Below are positions 40,429 through 53,000 of a stretch of 64,000 nucleotides of DNA, one piece after another (position 1 is the first letter of the stretch; each line of letters opens with the position of its first letter). Below the pieces are notes generated by a model, which was not told the DNA's origin, made no database searches, and worked only from the letters and a program-made list of their open reading frames with translations. This DNA is from Schizophyllum amplum (Eukaryota > Basidiomycota > Agaricomycetes > Agaricales > Schizophyllaceae), in the NCBI GenBank assembly GCA_007026445.1, contig VDMD01000083.1:45373-109372 (forward strand), read 5' to 3'. Both the position numbers and the translations under genes were made by a program.

Positions 40429-42135
40429 ATGTCGCTCTGCGGGTCTGATACCCCCCTCCTCGACGCGCTTGCTGCAATAGCGGTGCGGGTGCGCGACTCC
40501 AAAAAGAGCATTCCCGCTGCTGAGGTATCATACGTGTCCGCACCCGCGCTGGAGAGCCCGGACACTGTACTGACGGCAAATGTACAGCTCGAGCAGTTAG
40601 CAACAGAAGCGAAGAATGTCCTCAGCGAAGTGAACGACGCACGCAATAAACAATCCCCCATCAACCGCCTTCCGCCCAGCCTCCTCCTACGCATCTTCAA
40701 TGTCTTGCGCCCCACGTACTCGGACTACCGTCCACGCCGGCCCGGGATGTACCTGAAGCAATGGATTGTGGTGTCCCTGGTGTGCAGGTACTGGCGAGAT
40801 GCGTGTCTGGCCTCTCCTTCGCTGTGGGCGACGGTAGACTTGTGCAGCGCGCCCTTCGCTGCCGCGCAGCAGTTCGTGGAGCGCTCTGCGGACGCCCCCC
40901 TGCAACTCTTCTATTCCGCGGACCAGCCCGCTTTCACGGACGACGACAAGGCCATCCTCGACGCGATTGTCACTCACCACAGCGGGCGCGTCGAGCAGCT
41001 CCATATCGTCACAGACGAAGAGATTCCCGTCGAGGTGTACCAACTCTTCCGCCACGCCATGCCTCGGCTTCGCAGCCTGACCGTCACCGTCCAGTCGGGA
41101 TATAACAGCGACATAGAGCTACCGACGCTCTTCGATAGTGACGTGCCCCTCCTGCGCTACCTGGTGATGCGGCGCTGCTCTCCCTGGCCGAACAATCGAC
41201 ACTTTCGCAACCTCACGCGCCTGGGGCTGCACGACCTCCCGGAGGCTGTACGGCCGTCTGTAGACGCCCTGCTGGATTTTGTCGCGGGGTCCCCAGAGCT
41301 CGAGGAGCTCGTCTTGATTGATGCCGTCCTTGACGTCCAGCCGAATGCCACGACTGACGAATCCGAGCAACCACCCCCGCCCATTATCGAACTTCCGCTC
41401 CTCCGGACACTGCAGCTCGGCGAGCTGCCCTCTCACCATTGCGCGCACCGCCTGCTCTCCCGGCTCTCCGTTACGAACGCCTGCGACATCCGGATATGGT
41501 TCATCCGCGAGATATTCACGACCGAGATGTCGCTTCTACCCGTCCTTGCAGAGCGCGCGCTGAGAGGACCGATCGCCAACACGACCGCGCTTAACATCAC
41601 GCTCGACGCCAAGTACCACGACCAGGTCGTGATCGTGCGCGCGGGCACGCTGTATGTTCACGGATGCTTCCATCTGGCGTCGGTGGTCGGCATCGCGGGC
41701 GGCATGGTCACCAAGCTCGTTGTCGCCGCCACGGACAAGGGCGATCTCGAGCGCTGGACGCAGCTCCTGCGGCCCCTGCGCCATGTGCGCGAGCTGACGC
41801 TCGCAGGCGAGCACGCGTCCCTGTTTTTGGGCGCTCTGAACGCGGACGCGACTCTGTGTCCCGAACTGGAGGTGATCCGCGTGCACGACGCGGAGTTCGG
41901 ATGCATGCTATTCCTGTGCATGCTGGCGGATGCGCGCGCGGGTCGGGGCGCTCCGCTGCGCGAGATGTGGGTGGCGCGGAACAGTCTGCTGGGTGGGGAG
42001 GAGGTCTTCCTGGGCAAGTCCATGCCGGCGGTCAGCGTCATGCAGGAGAACGTGACCAGGTCTGAATTTGTGAACAACATGATGAAACCGCTGTATCCTA
42101 CAGCGGAGTTCAACTGGCAGGATCTAGTGACTTGA
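40429..42135 (+). CDS. F-box protein, inverted copy 2
   Basis: Paralogue of the gene at 35743-37447, facing the other way. The frame is open throughout (568 codons), but the stretch matching the 61 nt intron of copy 1 is here a 63 nt segment with donor GTATCA, a CTGAC branch point and acceptor TACAG, at about 40524-40586. If removed, the protein is 547 residues, the same as copy 1. The F-box region is INRLPPSLLLRIFNVLRP and SLVCRYWRDACLASPSLWAT. C-terminal parts such as AGGMVTKLVVAATDKGDLER are identical in both copies. No MITE lies upstream. Confidence 0.88.
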   Translation: MSLCGSDTPLLDALAAIAVRVRDSKKSIPAAEVSYVSAPALESPDTVLTANVQLEQLATEAKNVLSEVNDARNKQSPINRLPPSLLLRIFNVLRPTYSDYRPRRPGMYLKQWIVVSLVCRYWRDACLASPSLWATVDLCSAPFAAAQQFVERSADAPLQLFYSADQPAFTDDDKAILDAIVTHHSGRVEQLHIVTDEEIPVEVYQLFRHAMPRLRSLTVTVQSGYNSDIELPTLFDSDVPLLRYLVMRRCSPWPNNRHFRNLTRLGLHDLPEAVRPSVDALLDFVAGSPELEELVLIDAVLDVQPNATTDESEQPPPPIIELPLLRTLQLGELPSHHCAHRLLSRLSVTNACDIRIWFIREIFTTEMSLLPVLAERALRGPIANTTALNITLDAKYHDQVVIVRAGTLYVHGCFHLASVVGIAGGMVTKLVVAATDKGDLERWTQLLRPLRHVRELTLAGEHASLFLGALNADATLCPELEVIRVHDAEFGCMLFLCMLADARAGRGAPLREMWVARNSLLGGEEVFLGKSMPAVSVMQENVTRSEFVNNMMKPLYPTAEFNWQDLVT

Positions 42136-42612
42136 AGGCATTATATTTATCTATGGCCGCTATACTATGTAGGCAAGGTGTGCCCGTGGAAAACTTGACG
42201 CTAGCAGTGGGCCACTTTTCCGCGCTTACTGGGGCACTTCTTTCACGCCTCTTCCACGCCTACTTACAGATAGTGCTGATATTCCCTCCTAAATAAATCA
42301 ACAGGAGCTACTGACAACAGCGTAGTCTTGCGACCGGTAGCGAGGCGCAATCTCCACGATGTTACTATAGCGAAGCGTGCTCTCATAAGGCGCTACAGCG
42401 AAGCCTGATCTCATAGACCATAGCGAAACGTATTCTCTCGCAGGTAATTTTGCGAGGAGTAACAGTACACTGAGTTCGCGAGTGAATACAATCTATCCGG
42501 GCCCCCTCACGGGTGACAACCCTCGAATCCCCGGTGATGACCCTCAAGTACCTGGGCGATGAACCTCAAGCCCCCGGGCCCGAGTCACTACCCTACCTGA
42601 TCTACACCTTCG
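42136..42612. other. Intergenic
   Basis: The first 100 bp still match the 3' flank of F-box copy 1 (GGCAAGGTGTGCCCGTGGA). From 42340 to 42450 short repeats around TAGCGAAGC occur, and from 42500 to 42580 repeats around GATGACCCTCAAG. No gene seen. Confidence 0.6.
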
Positions 42613-45600
42613 CTACCGCCTACCCGTGACATCCTTCCAGATGGCGCGACAGATGTCCGCGAGCGCATGTCGGGACTCATACTAGGGGTTCGGTTGTTAG
42701 CTCATAGGTAGAGAGGTATGGAAGTAAACAAAAAGCACTCACCACCGGATAGATCACCACGATGCCAGCGGCCACGAACGTCCACAGCAGCGAAAGCACG
42801 ATCCAGAACGTGAAGCCGGCCTTGGACCACACCTGCGGGATGACCATCATGCAGGGCATAAAGATGCAGAGGCTGGGAGGGGGGAGTCAGTCGTTGTCTG
42901 AATGCATGTAGCCCTCGCGCGCCCGAATATAGGCCTCGCGAGCCCGGTTGTAGGCCTCGCGCCCGAATGTAGGCTTCGCGGTCGCATCCCCAACCCACGA
43001 CAGTAACCGAATTTCAAAGAGCCAATCCACTCACGCAACAAAAAGCGCGATCGTGAGCCGCACGGACAATATGAAGTCAGCGTACAGCTCCGCGTCCGTA
43101 GCGTCGTTCTGCACGTGGATGCTGTCCGCGTCCGACGCGCCCTTCTCCACGTCCGATGCGCCCTTCTCCGTGACCAACGCCGGGTCCTTCACCGCTTTCT
43201 CCGTGTCGGCCTCTTTCTCGGTGGACCCATCCGCAGAGCCCATCTCGTGCGTCTCATGATGGCCCTGCGCGTCGACGTCCTCAGGCTGGAAGGCGTTCAT
43301 ACGGCGAGTGATCTGAGCGTCCGCGTCCCGTCAGCGAAGCGTTCTCCGTCTGCTCCCCTCCCCTTCGCCACGCTCACCTCGAAGTCAAAATGCTCCGGCC
43401 ACAACCACGATGTCAGTCCCGCAATCGCCCCCGCAATGAAGAACGAGCCCGCGTTGCCAGCGAGTTGCGCGTAAGACCCGCCTGTGGACTCCACGGTCAC
43501 CGCGCCGCCGTACCCCTTCGCCGTACCCAGCCACGCCGCGACACCGCACACGAATCCGACCCAGAGGCCAGCGACGCAGCCCCACTTATTTGCGTGGGAG
43601 GAGCGGAGGCAGAGGCCGACGGGGATAACGCCGGAGGAGGCGAAGATGCCGGTGAAGCCGTCTGGAGGGGGGAAGACGTTAGTGAGTGTTTACTACTGAA
43701 TGATAGCATGATGGATCCGTCAAACGAGTATATTCGCCGCGCGAGTCATGTCACCGAACGAGTCAAGGTAAATGCGCGACACTCACACAACCAACTGAGC
43801 GAGATTCCGATCTCGAAGAATATCACGCCAAGAACACCCATGAAGATGCCGAAGGCGACGATGCTGATGTGCGAGATCCACAGAATCTGCTTGTCGGTGG
43901 CATGCGGGTTGAAGTAGCGCTTGTAGATGTCGTAGGTCATGATGGAGGACACCGCCACAAGCTCGGCGGAGGCCTGTGATAAAATTAGCAGAATCAGCAT
44001 CGCAGTCCTAGTATCAGCATTGAAGTCCTGCATGCAATTCCGCCTGGGAGTCGCTCCTACGGCCATCCGCCGCCAAATAGATCAATTTCACTCACCGCAG
44101 ACGTGACCGCCAAGAACAGCACGATGAGCAACAGAATAGCGCCGCTCTTGCCTAGGAGCGCAGTTGCTGCCGCAGGTGCGGCCAGGGAAACCGCCGCTGA
44201 ATTAAGTCTGTCAGTCTGAAGGATTGAGAGGAAAAGAATAGAGCCCATGCAGAAGTAGCCAGTGAGGAGGAAAGCGCAGCTAGTGAAGGGGGAGAAAAGC
44301 AACCAATTGAGAAAAAAGAAGCAGTCGATGAAGAGGGGGAAAAAGCTGCCCCATTGAAAGGGGGAAAGCAGGCAATGGAGGGAAAAGAATCAGCCTGTAA
44401 TCGCTTACCTCCAAGTGGCGCATATGGCGCATCCCCATTGGCCGTCATCGCCACGATCGCCATCCCGGCCGCGGTGGCGAATGCGTATGGTACGGGCAGA
44501 AAAGAGAAGCCACCTAAAATGTAGCCCTTGACGGAGGTGGAAGCCTTGCTGGCGACCGCGCGCTGCCAGTAGGTTTGGTCCATGTAAACGGTGGCGAAGC
44601 TATGACAAATTTGTTAGGTCGGTCAATGAAAGACAGCGAAAAAAGTAGACCCACCCCGACACCATGACGATGATCCCAAACACGAGCCCATTCTCCGAGC
44701 GGAACGTCGTGTACGATCCCGCGCCGTTCCCCATCACAGGATAGTTCTCTGCCGCAATTTGGAGAAGGTCGTATACGCGTGAGGGCGAGCCGAGGTAGTC
44801 ATGTGTCGCGTACGTCGTGAAGGAGAATGCGAGGATGATCACAAATATAAGCACCGTGTGAAGGTAGTCGGAGAAGAAGGCTAGTTGAGGGGCGGGTCAG
44901 CCAATGTAAACGGTAATAGTTGAAATCCCACTTACTTGCGCGGAGGCCGCCGACCAGAGTGTAGACGACGACGCCGATAGGGATGAGGAAGCACGCGGCA
45001 ATGGTGTTCATGCCGGTGAGGGAAGCGACCGTGTCGCTACCACCGGTGATGAGCTGCGAGGTTAGGCTGAAGGGTAGGGTGAGCTTTCGCTTGAACGTCC
45101 AGCGGCGCCGATGGAGTCGACGAACATGATATCTGAATTACCGGCATTAGATTAGATATAATCGACCTATCGAACAGACGTACTTGTGCCCAGGCCAAAA
45201 AACATGAAGCTCAGATGTGGTATTGTCCCCCATCGCAAGCCGATCACCTCCAAGAATGTGTGTGCACCGGGAGCGTGCCGCTTCAGCTGTATCGCATTCT
45301 GCGCGAATGCCATCTGGAAGGCGTGTTAACCTCATTCTCAATAATCCCCTTTTGCTGCATTGACCACTCACAATTTGTGTTGCCGACCCTGCCGCGTACC
45401 ACCACGGGCCCGACACACCGTACGCCACAGCGACCGTCGACGATTGCAGCAGTGTTGCCGCCCATGTTGCCGCGCTCACGATACCGGATGCGATGAGACC
45501 GGGCTTGAGCGAGCGGCTTGCCGAGGTGTACTCTTCGGAGGAGCCCGAAGCAGCGAACGTAGTGTAGCGCGCAGTCAACTTGCTCAGCACCAGCATCAGC

Positions 45601-45677
45601 CCCGCGAAGCCGAAGCCCATCCCAAGCACGATGCCATAGCCGGCGGAGGGCGCGAGCACGGGCGCGGTCGCGTCCAT
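42613..45677 (-). CDS. DUR3: DUR3-type urea transporter (SSS family)
   Basis: A plasma-membrane symporter of the solute:sodium symporter family; fungal members take up urea and polyamines. The ATG at 45677 starts [20 protein letters not shown], matching the family N-terminus, and multiple hydrophobic segments follow ([23 protein letters not shown]-like [51 protein letters not shown]). A hydrophilic C-terminal linker (about 43115-43260) contains [16 protein letters not shown]. The last exon gives [20 protein letters not shown] and TAG. About 12 introns; some hold small repeats (42900-42985 and 44220-44400). All motifs stay in frame. Na or H coupling cannot be told from sequence. Confidence 0.9.
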
Positions 45678-45767
45678 CTGGCTGTTCACAAGGAGAGGGA
45701 GAGTTATCGCCCTGAAAGGGAACCACCAGGGGGGAAGGGGAACGCGGGCGACCGCCGTCCGTGGCGC

Positions 45768-45774
45768 TTTATAC
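45768..45774 (-). promoter_or_regulatory. TATA box of DUR3
   Basis: GTATAAAG on the minus strand, about 92 bp upstream of the start codon. Confidence 0.5.
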
Positions 45775-45929
45775 AGTTCGCCCGCGTAGCGCCGCCGACC
45801 TCCGTCCGTTGATTACGGCGCGGTGCGTGATTGGGCTTGTCGCTGGCGCCCGGGTACGATATCAGGGCCAAGAGGGGCTAAGTACTTACCAGGACTGCCC
45901 CCTGAGAACATACACAGCGTCCTTGCACC

Positions 45930-45993
45930 TTATCAACTGCGTTTTGACGATAAGATGGAACAAAGACGGCCCACGATAAAGTTCATATTATCC
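45930..45993. promoter_or_regulatory. Cluster of four GATA sites upstream of DUR3
   Basis: TTATC at 45930, GATAAG at 45949, GATAAA at 45975 and TTATCC at 45988. Nitrogen-regulated fungal permease genes are controlled by GATA zinc-finger factors of the AreA type, so this suggests nitrogen control of the urea transporter. Confidence 0.45.
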
Positions 45994-46475
45994 GGTGGAT
46001 ATTTGGTTGCCGAAGGAAGGGACCCTCTCCTGTTGTTCTCCTGTTGTTCTCCTGAGGATATCAACATAGCTTTCTGACCCCTAAAGCGCCAGCCTTCGCA
46101 GAGGTCGAGGGTGAGCATTTCGGAAGAATAAGGACATGTGAATTCGGACGATTCTCGAAGTTGATGAACCTGCACAGCCACCGTCTGCATTGTGTCCGAA
46201 TGCGGAAGGGCGGCTGGCGCTTCCGAGTCGCTGGTCAAAGCCTGTCTATGGTGAAAGGCACGAACAAGCATATGAAAGCCACCTGCCATCGAAAGTTCAG
46301 GAGTGCTCTATGCCGTCCACAAGAGATCCGGGGGATAATGAGAGACTAGCATACAACAATGGATACTCATACATCTGGGTGCGGAACGCGAACATATACT
46401 ACTCAAGGCCCAAAGTCTATATGCAACGAAACATGTTACATCACATACCCCTCACGCATGTCCAGTTTGTATACT
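45994..46475. other. Intergenic between DUR3 and the kinase gene
   Basis: Nothing recognised beyond a short direct duplication (CTGTTGTTCTC) near 46030. It holds the DUR3 upstream region and the kinase 3' flank. Confidence 0.5.
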
Positions 46476-49400
46476 CTACTTCACTGTCCCCGTGGCCAAT
46501 AGCCCCAGCCGACTCTCAATTGCCTTGATATCCCGTATCAGCCGCGCATACCGCAGCTCCAGACTCTCGAAGCCCTCGTCGGTGAACGTTGCCGCAGACG
46601 CGGACCTGTTATGTCGCCTATGGTCGTCGCCAAACCTGGTATCGTATCGTCCGCTGTCGTCAAAAGTGGACTTCGCGACGCCGTTTGGTGCGTCCCCTGC
46701 CGCTGCCGCTGTACGTCCTCCACTCCTCGCCTGCCCTCCATCCCTCACCTGCCCGCCAGCGTCCGACGCCCGCCGTCTCGGACGTGGCGTCGACGACGCC
46801 TGCGGCGGGGCCAGCCCAGCCGAGCGATCCAGCAGAGGCGCACTCCCGCGCCGCGCCTGCGCAGGTCTGACCGTCTTCTGCGCCGACACTCCATCCCTCC
46901 GCATGCCGGAGCCTGACGCGACTTCTGATCCTGTCGCGGCCCCAAAGCCCATCCCAGATCCCGAAGCCATGCGCGCCTCCTGCGCCCTCCCAAGCTTAGC
47001 GCGCGGTGTCGGCTGCGCCTCTGCGAAGGACCGAGCCGTGGGCGTTGGCACACCCAATGATGCCTGTGCAAATGACTGCGCCGTCGGTGTCGGCATGCCC
47101 AGCGACGCGCGCCCTAGCCCGCTATACCCGCCCGTGCCGCTGAACGCACTCATCGTCGGCGTCCCGCTCCGCTGAAACTGAAATCCGCTGATCGTTGGGG
47201 TTGCGCTACGCAGGAATGCGCTGGTCAACGTCGGTGTTTGGCTGCGACTGCGGCTGAGCGCGGATCCTGGCCGTGGACTTGGACTCGGCGGGCCCTCCGA
47301 CTCTGTCTCCGTCTCCGTCTCCGTATCGAGCGGGGTGAGCTCACTGGTATCCGCGTATTGTAGGCCGTCCTGCTGTCCATCCGCCCCGCGCAAGTCGCTC
47401 TCCGTACGCATGGTATCGTCTCCGAAGCCCACGTTCAGCGGCACACGCTTGTCCGCGTGCGGCGGCACAGCCAACGCAGGCGGCAAGCGGCGAGCCCCGC
47501 GCGTAGGAACATCATGCATGCTCTCGCTCTCCGCCGTCGCCGCGCTCATCATCGACCTCGACGTCTGCCCCATGCTCACGCTCGACCTCGACGCCAGCGC
47601 ATACTCTGGCGGCTCCTCGAACCGCAACGCCTTCTTTAAAGATCCCATCCCACCACCCAGGTCCTTCAACACCCGTGGCTTCCGCCCGCTGTCGAGCACG
47701 CGCTTACGCGCAGACATCCCAACGCAGTCGACGAGCAGTCGCATCGCCTCGCGGTCCGATATGGTGCGTCGCGCGGTCTGCGAGCTGCGTGGCGGTAGTA
47801 CGCTCCGTCGAATCGTACTGGGCGGCACAGCGGAGGGTGCCCCACGCATCGGCGTGATGAATGCGTGTGAAACTGGCGCGGAGGCTGAGCGCACCGGACC
47901 CGGCGTCTGCATCCTGATAAAAGCTGGCGTAGCGAGGGTGGCAGCGGGCCCAGGTGTGAAAAACGAGTTGCCAGTCGGTAGCCGCAGCGGCGTGCTATGT
48001 ACCGGAGATGGCGGTCGTTGGCTGGGGAATGCATCGATAGGCGGCCCCCAGGAAAAACCGATGAAGGCTGCAGTGCTGTCGCTGGAGGTAGACGATACGG
48101 TATCAACACTCGATCGCAGAATTGACGGCGCGCCGGTGGAGGGCGCGGCATCGCTAGAGGACTGAAAGAGAGCGCTGAACCGAAAGCCCTGTGATTTGGA
48201 CAGATCCGCGTATGACGGGCTGGCGCTCATTGACATCGCCGGCTGCTCGTTGTATGCAAACTGAGGTACATGAAGACCAGGGGGAGGCGCATCTAGCGCA
48301 GGGTCAGATGAGACACGCATCAGAGTATGGTTGTGACTGACCAGACGGAAGCGAACTCCAATCGACATCTTCAAAGAATGTATGACTGGTGATCTCCTGC
48401 ACGCCCATTCTACCCAAGCGGAATTCCGCATCCGTAAGAAAGCGCTTCAGGAGGTCACAGTACCCGGCTGAAAGTGGCACACCGGACTTCATCTTCAAGC
48501 TCCTCTGTGATGCAGTTGTCAACCGCCCGCGAACGTGGGGTTACAAGCGACCGACCTTGTGGTTGATGATCTTGAAGTAGGTTTGCCCGACGTCCTTGGC
48601 AAAGAACGGTGCAACACCATATGCCAGCTCGTACAGCATAGCACCCAAGCTCCACCAGTCTGTCTCTCGCCCATAACCTTCGGTGGGTCCGCCGCCGTCC
48701 TCCATCTCCAGCGCCACGAGCGCCTGCTCGTGGGCGTTGAGGATCTCTGGGGAGATATAGTCGCAAGTGCCACACGGTACTAAACAGAACCGCTTTGCGA
48801 TCCTCTGGCTGCCGTCGACCGACGGCGGCAACAGCGGCGCGGCAGAGCCAAAGTCGATAAGTTGCACGTGGGCGGACTGCGTGAGGACAAAGTTGTGCGG
48901 TTTGATGTCTCTGGGCGGTGCGTTTAGGTGCGGTGCGAAGGGGAAAGCAGTTGGGGAACTACCTGTGGACGAAGCCCTGGGCGTGGCACCAGTGTATGGC
49001 GCTTACGAGCTGCGGGGTCCACCACTTGAGATCGTGCTCAGGTATACGGCCGTCATGCGGGCTTGACTCGAGCACGTCCCAGAGCGTGCCCCCCTCGGCG
49101 TAGTCCATGAGGAGGTTGAGATGGGTAAGGGTCTGGAAGGCGCAGATGAGATGCGGTGCCCACGCCGAGCGGGATATGCGCGCCCGAGCCAGTAGGTCGC
49201 GTTCCAACTGCGGGAAACATTGCTGAGAGAGGGTCAGCGGTTGCATAATCAACGGGAAGGCAACGCACCTGGCGGTTCCGGAGGGCGATCTGCTTCTCAA
49301 TCGACTTGCGAATGTAGACGCGTCCGTCGAGGCGGCAGTTCACTACATCAACCTTGTTTGCAGTGAGCAAAGCATGCGAGGGGGATCCCATGATTACGCA

Positions 49401-49662
49401 CCACGCCAAATTGGCCGAACTCCAGCGTTCCGAGGGCACGTAGATCCTTATTCTGAAAACGAATGGCGTCGATTTCAGTGGTCCGCGCTACGGCCAGTCA
49501 GCGTTCGTCTTCACTGTTATGCACCTGCGACGCACATGTCTTTCCTATAACATTTTGTCCGTGCAGCAACCGATCCAAAGCGAGCCCGTCGGTTTCCTCG
49601 TCACCTTCGCTGCGCAAGAGCTCTGAGAGGCGTGCTTTCCGACTTCTCCATGATTGAGACAT
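46476..49662 (-). CDS. AGC-family Ser/Thr protein kinase with long tail
   Basis: Exon 1 (49525-49662) starts MSQSWRSRKARLSELLRSEG and a 72 nt intron leads to NKDLRALGTLEFGQFGVV, the glycine loop. The catalytic features follow in order: VYIRKSIEK (ATP-binding Lys), LNLLMDYAEGGTLWDVLES (hinge), QGFVHRDIKPHNFVL (HRD loop), LIDFGSA (DFG) and CGTCDYISPE (activation segment end). After ETDWWSLGAMLYELAYGVAP the AGC-like end HTFFEDVDW appears. The remaining roughly 600 residues are Ser/Pro-rich low complexity, ending with a short helix, YARLIRDIKAIESRLGLL. The fold resembles Rho-kinase/MRCK-like kinases of Agaricomycetes. All frames join. The role, perhaps in polarity or septation, is inference. Confidence 0.88.
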
Positions 49663-50045
49663 GCATTAGGATACAAGAGGCTGGGGGTACAGTTGTGGGG
49701 TTCAGATCATATAGATACAGATGATGGGCGTGCAGAATGAAGACGAAACGTGGATGAACTCGAGTTGATTTGTTCGGCAAGTGATGGCTGATTGTCGCGA
49801 TCACGTGTTCAATTGCGCCCAGTAAATAAGCGCCTGAGCGTGCGTACCTCGCTGCTGGACGATTGGGAGATACATCAGATAGACTAAGATAGTACTTTTC
49901 GATACACACAGGTGACCCAATAAATGCAGCAATTCAAGAAAGCATCGAGACGATGGTACACAAAACAAAACAATCGACAGCTATATGCGCCTTCCGTGGG
50001 CGCCTACTACCTACTCGTTCAAATGATCCTGTCGTACATGGGTCT
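49663..50045. other. Intergenic
   Basis: Leader of the kinase gene and the end of the coiled-coil gene. No other feature seen. Confidence 0.5.
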
Positions 50046-53000
50046 CTAGATCCTGCAGAATTCATGATCAGCTACGGCAAAGAAAAGGGATGCAAATCCA
50101 AGACGCACCTCGACAGACTCAAAAAATGCCTCGCAACTCATGCCGTCGGGACGCCACTGGCACGGATACACGTGTCGGCACTCGTGCTCCTTCTGCTCCA
50201 GCTCAGCCCGGGTACTCTTCAGACTCTTCTTCAAGGCGTTGATCTCCATCTTCTGCTCCTCAACGAGGTGCGCAGACTGTGCCTCGACAGCCTCCAATCG
50301 CACAACCAGCGCATCGCGCTCCACGACTAGCTGATTTCGCTGTACCACAAGCTTGTCTCGCGCTGCAATAGCCTTCGTGCGTTCTTGCGCGAGGTCGTCC
50401 CGTTCCTCCGCCCGCTTGTCCCTCTCAATGGCCAGCTTCCTCCGCTCCACGGCCAGAGCCTCGACGCGCTCTGCCAGCTCGTCTCGCTCCGCGGCCTTCC
50501 GCCGGACTTCTCCGTTATTGGTCCGGGCGTCTAGCTCGCGCACCCACTCCGCCTGCTTTCGCCAGCTGTCTCGCTCGCCCTCCAACGCACGCGCGCGCAT
50601 CAGCAACGTCTCGCGCACGGTTGCCAGACCGCGCTTGACCTGATCCTCGGCGAGCGTCGCGCGCGCGTTGAGCGCGACAGCCTCCTTACGGAGGTCGCCG
50701 ACGTGTGCAGACGCTTCCATGTAGTTCTTGCGCACGAACTCGACCTCATCGTCGGCAGCTATTCGCGCACGCGTCTCTGCAACTAGGCGCGCCTCCAGCT
50801 CAGCAAGACGCTCAGTTAGAGCGGAGTGCTCGCCCATGATCGCTGCGGCAACAGGCATGGGTTTGGCGCGGGCAGCGGGAGCGGGAATGACCGCCTGGGC
50901 AACCGCAAGCTGCGATTGCAGAGAGGAGACTTCCGCACTGATCTCCGCCTCGCGAGTTTCATGGGTGGCCAACTGCGCCTTGAGCTCCTCGTAGGCAATA
51001 CGCTGCTGCTCGAGGTCCTTTTTGGCGGCGTTGCCGGCTACGCGAAGCTCCGATGCGTCTGTCTCCATCTCCGCAAGCTGCGATTCAAGAGCTTGAGCCT
51101 TCTCTTGTAAGGCTCTGCGATCCTCGTCGGCTTTCCTGAGGTTTTCTTTGGTTTCCTTGAGGTCGGCCTTAGCGACGTTCGCCTCGTGCATCGCAGCGGG
51201 TACAAGCTTCTCGACCTCCTTCCGCGATTCGGCCATGCGCGCTTCCTCTTCCTGCAATTCCGCTGCCGCATCCGCTGACCGCTTCTCCGCTGCGTCTGCG
51301 CGATCCTGAAGCGCGGCAGCGCGCTCGTCTGCCGCCTCCACCTTCTCGTTCGCTGCCGTTGCCTGTTCCTCCGCCGCCTTGGCCTTCTGCTCCGCCGCCT
51401 TGGCCCTCTGCTCCGCCGCCTGGACTTTCTCCTCCGCCGCCTTGACCTTCTCCTCCGCCGCCTTGACTTTCTCCGCCGCCGCCTTGGCCTTTTCTTCCGC
51501 TGCCGTGGCCCTAACATTTGCCGCGTCCCCCGCCCCCTTCGCGCCTCTCAGTAGCTCGGCCTCCCTCTCCGCGTCGACAGCGCGCGCTACCGCCTCCTTC
51601 AGCTCCTCCTCCGTGCTCTTCAGCTTTTCCTCCAGAACCGTCAATCGACCCTGCCATTCCACCGCCGTCTGCTGGATCAAATTCTCGACGTTCTTCTCCA
51701 ACGCGACGCGCTCGTCCGCCCACTCCTGCTTGTCCATCTCCTTGTGCGTGCGAGTGACGGCTAGGGTGCTGTTGGCCTCCTCGAGCAGCTGCTGTGTCTT
51801 CGACAGCTCCTCCGACTTGTCCGCAAGGGCCTGTTTGGTCTCCGTGAGGGCTTGCGTTCGCTCAGCCAGCGTATCCAACGCCTCCTGACGGGCATCGCTG
51901 GCGGTCTCCGCCGTCTTCAAAGCGATCTGGCAGCCTTTTGCGGCATCATTGAAGGCCCGTGTCCTCTCGGCAACTTCACGATGTGCATTGGTAAGCTCGG
52001 GCTCCAGCACAGCTTGGCGGGCTATCAGATCAGCGATGGCGCAGTCCACTCCGGTCTTCTGAGCTTGCAGGTCAGCGAGCTTGCGCTCCGACTCGGAAAT
52101 CTGCACTTCCAGCTCGGCGACCTTGCGCAGCGACTCAGCAGCGGTATGCGTGAGGTCCGCGTTCTGACGCTGCAGTTCGTTGCGCTCCTTTGTCCATTCA
52201 GCGGCGGCTTTTTCGTTGTCGGTCGCGGTCTCGTTCTGTATCTGGCTCAACTTCTCCTGCATGTCGCGGATCTTCAACTCGTGCTCCTTCTCGCGCTCCT
52301 GCATCTTGTCCTGCAGTTGCCGCTCCTTCTCCGCCCACTCGCGCTCCGTGTCGTGCCACTTGGTCTCGCCCTGCTGCCAATCCTGTTCCTTAGCCTCCCA
52401 CTCGGCGCACCGCTGCTCCAAGTTCGCGGCCTTGCTTTTCAACGTCGCCTTGACCGCGTTCCATTGGGCCTCTTTCTCCTCCCATTCCTTTCCGCTGGCC
52501 TCCCACTCCAGCTTCGCGGTCTCAAAGTCCTTCTCCGTCTTCTTCCACATAGCATCGCGCTTGGCATGCTGATTTCGGAGGACGCCCGTCTCGCGTCGCG
52601 CTTGCAAGAGTAGGTCTTCCAAGCCTTCAACCCGAGTAGAAAAACTTTGAGACTGTGTCTGACTAGAAGCAAGGTCGCGAACCAGGCTTTCGTTGCGTGA
52701 TAGAAGTTCCTGAATGCGTTGCTGCTCCTGCGAGGACTTGCGGTTGCGAACAAGTCAGTTTGAGGCGAAAAGGATATGGGAGAAGACATGATGAGACGGG
52801 CGAGAGCATTAAGACACGAACCGTGATGTCCATGCCAGTTCGCTGCGAGTCCTCTGGCGTAGGAGGAACAAAGGATGCGTCCTGCGATTGAGACTTCGGC
52901 TCTGGCGGCGGAGAAGATGTTCTCTGCCTCGTAACGGCAGGCTGAGTCGCGGGGTGAACCTACACACAAGGACAGTCAGGCGACTACACCACAAACGCGA

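Noticed and set aside
47335..48165. + strand open frame of 276 codons opposite the kinase tail
   Set aside because: Shadow of the Ser/Pro-rich kinase tail; no domain and no independent splice signals.
51379..52613. Long + strand open frames opposite the coiled-coil gene
   Set aside because: Mirror of the heptad-rich coding strand; Ser/Leu-rich shadow without motifs.
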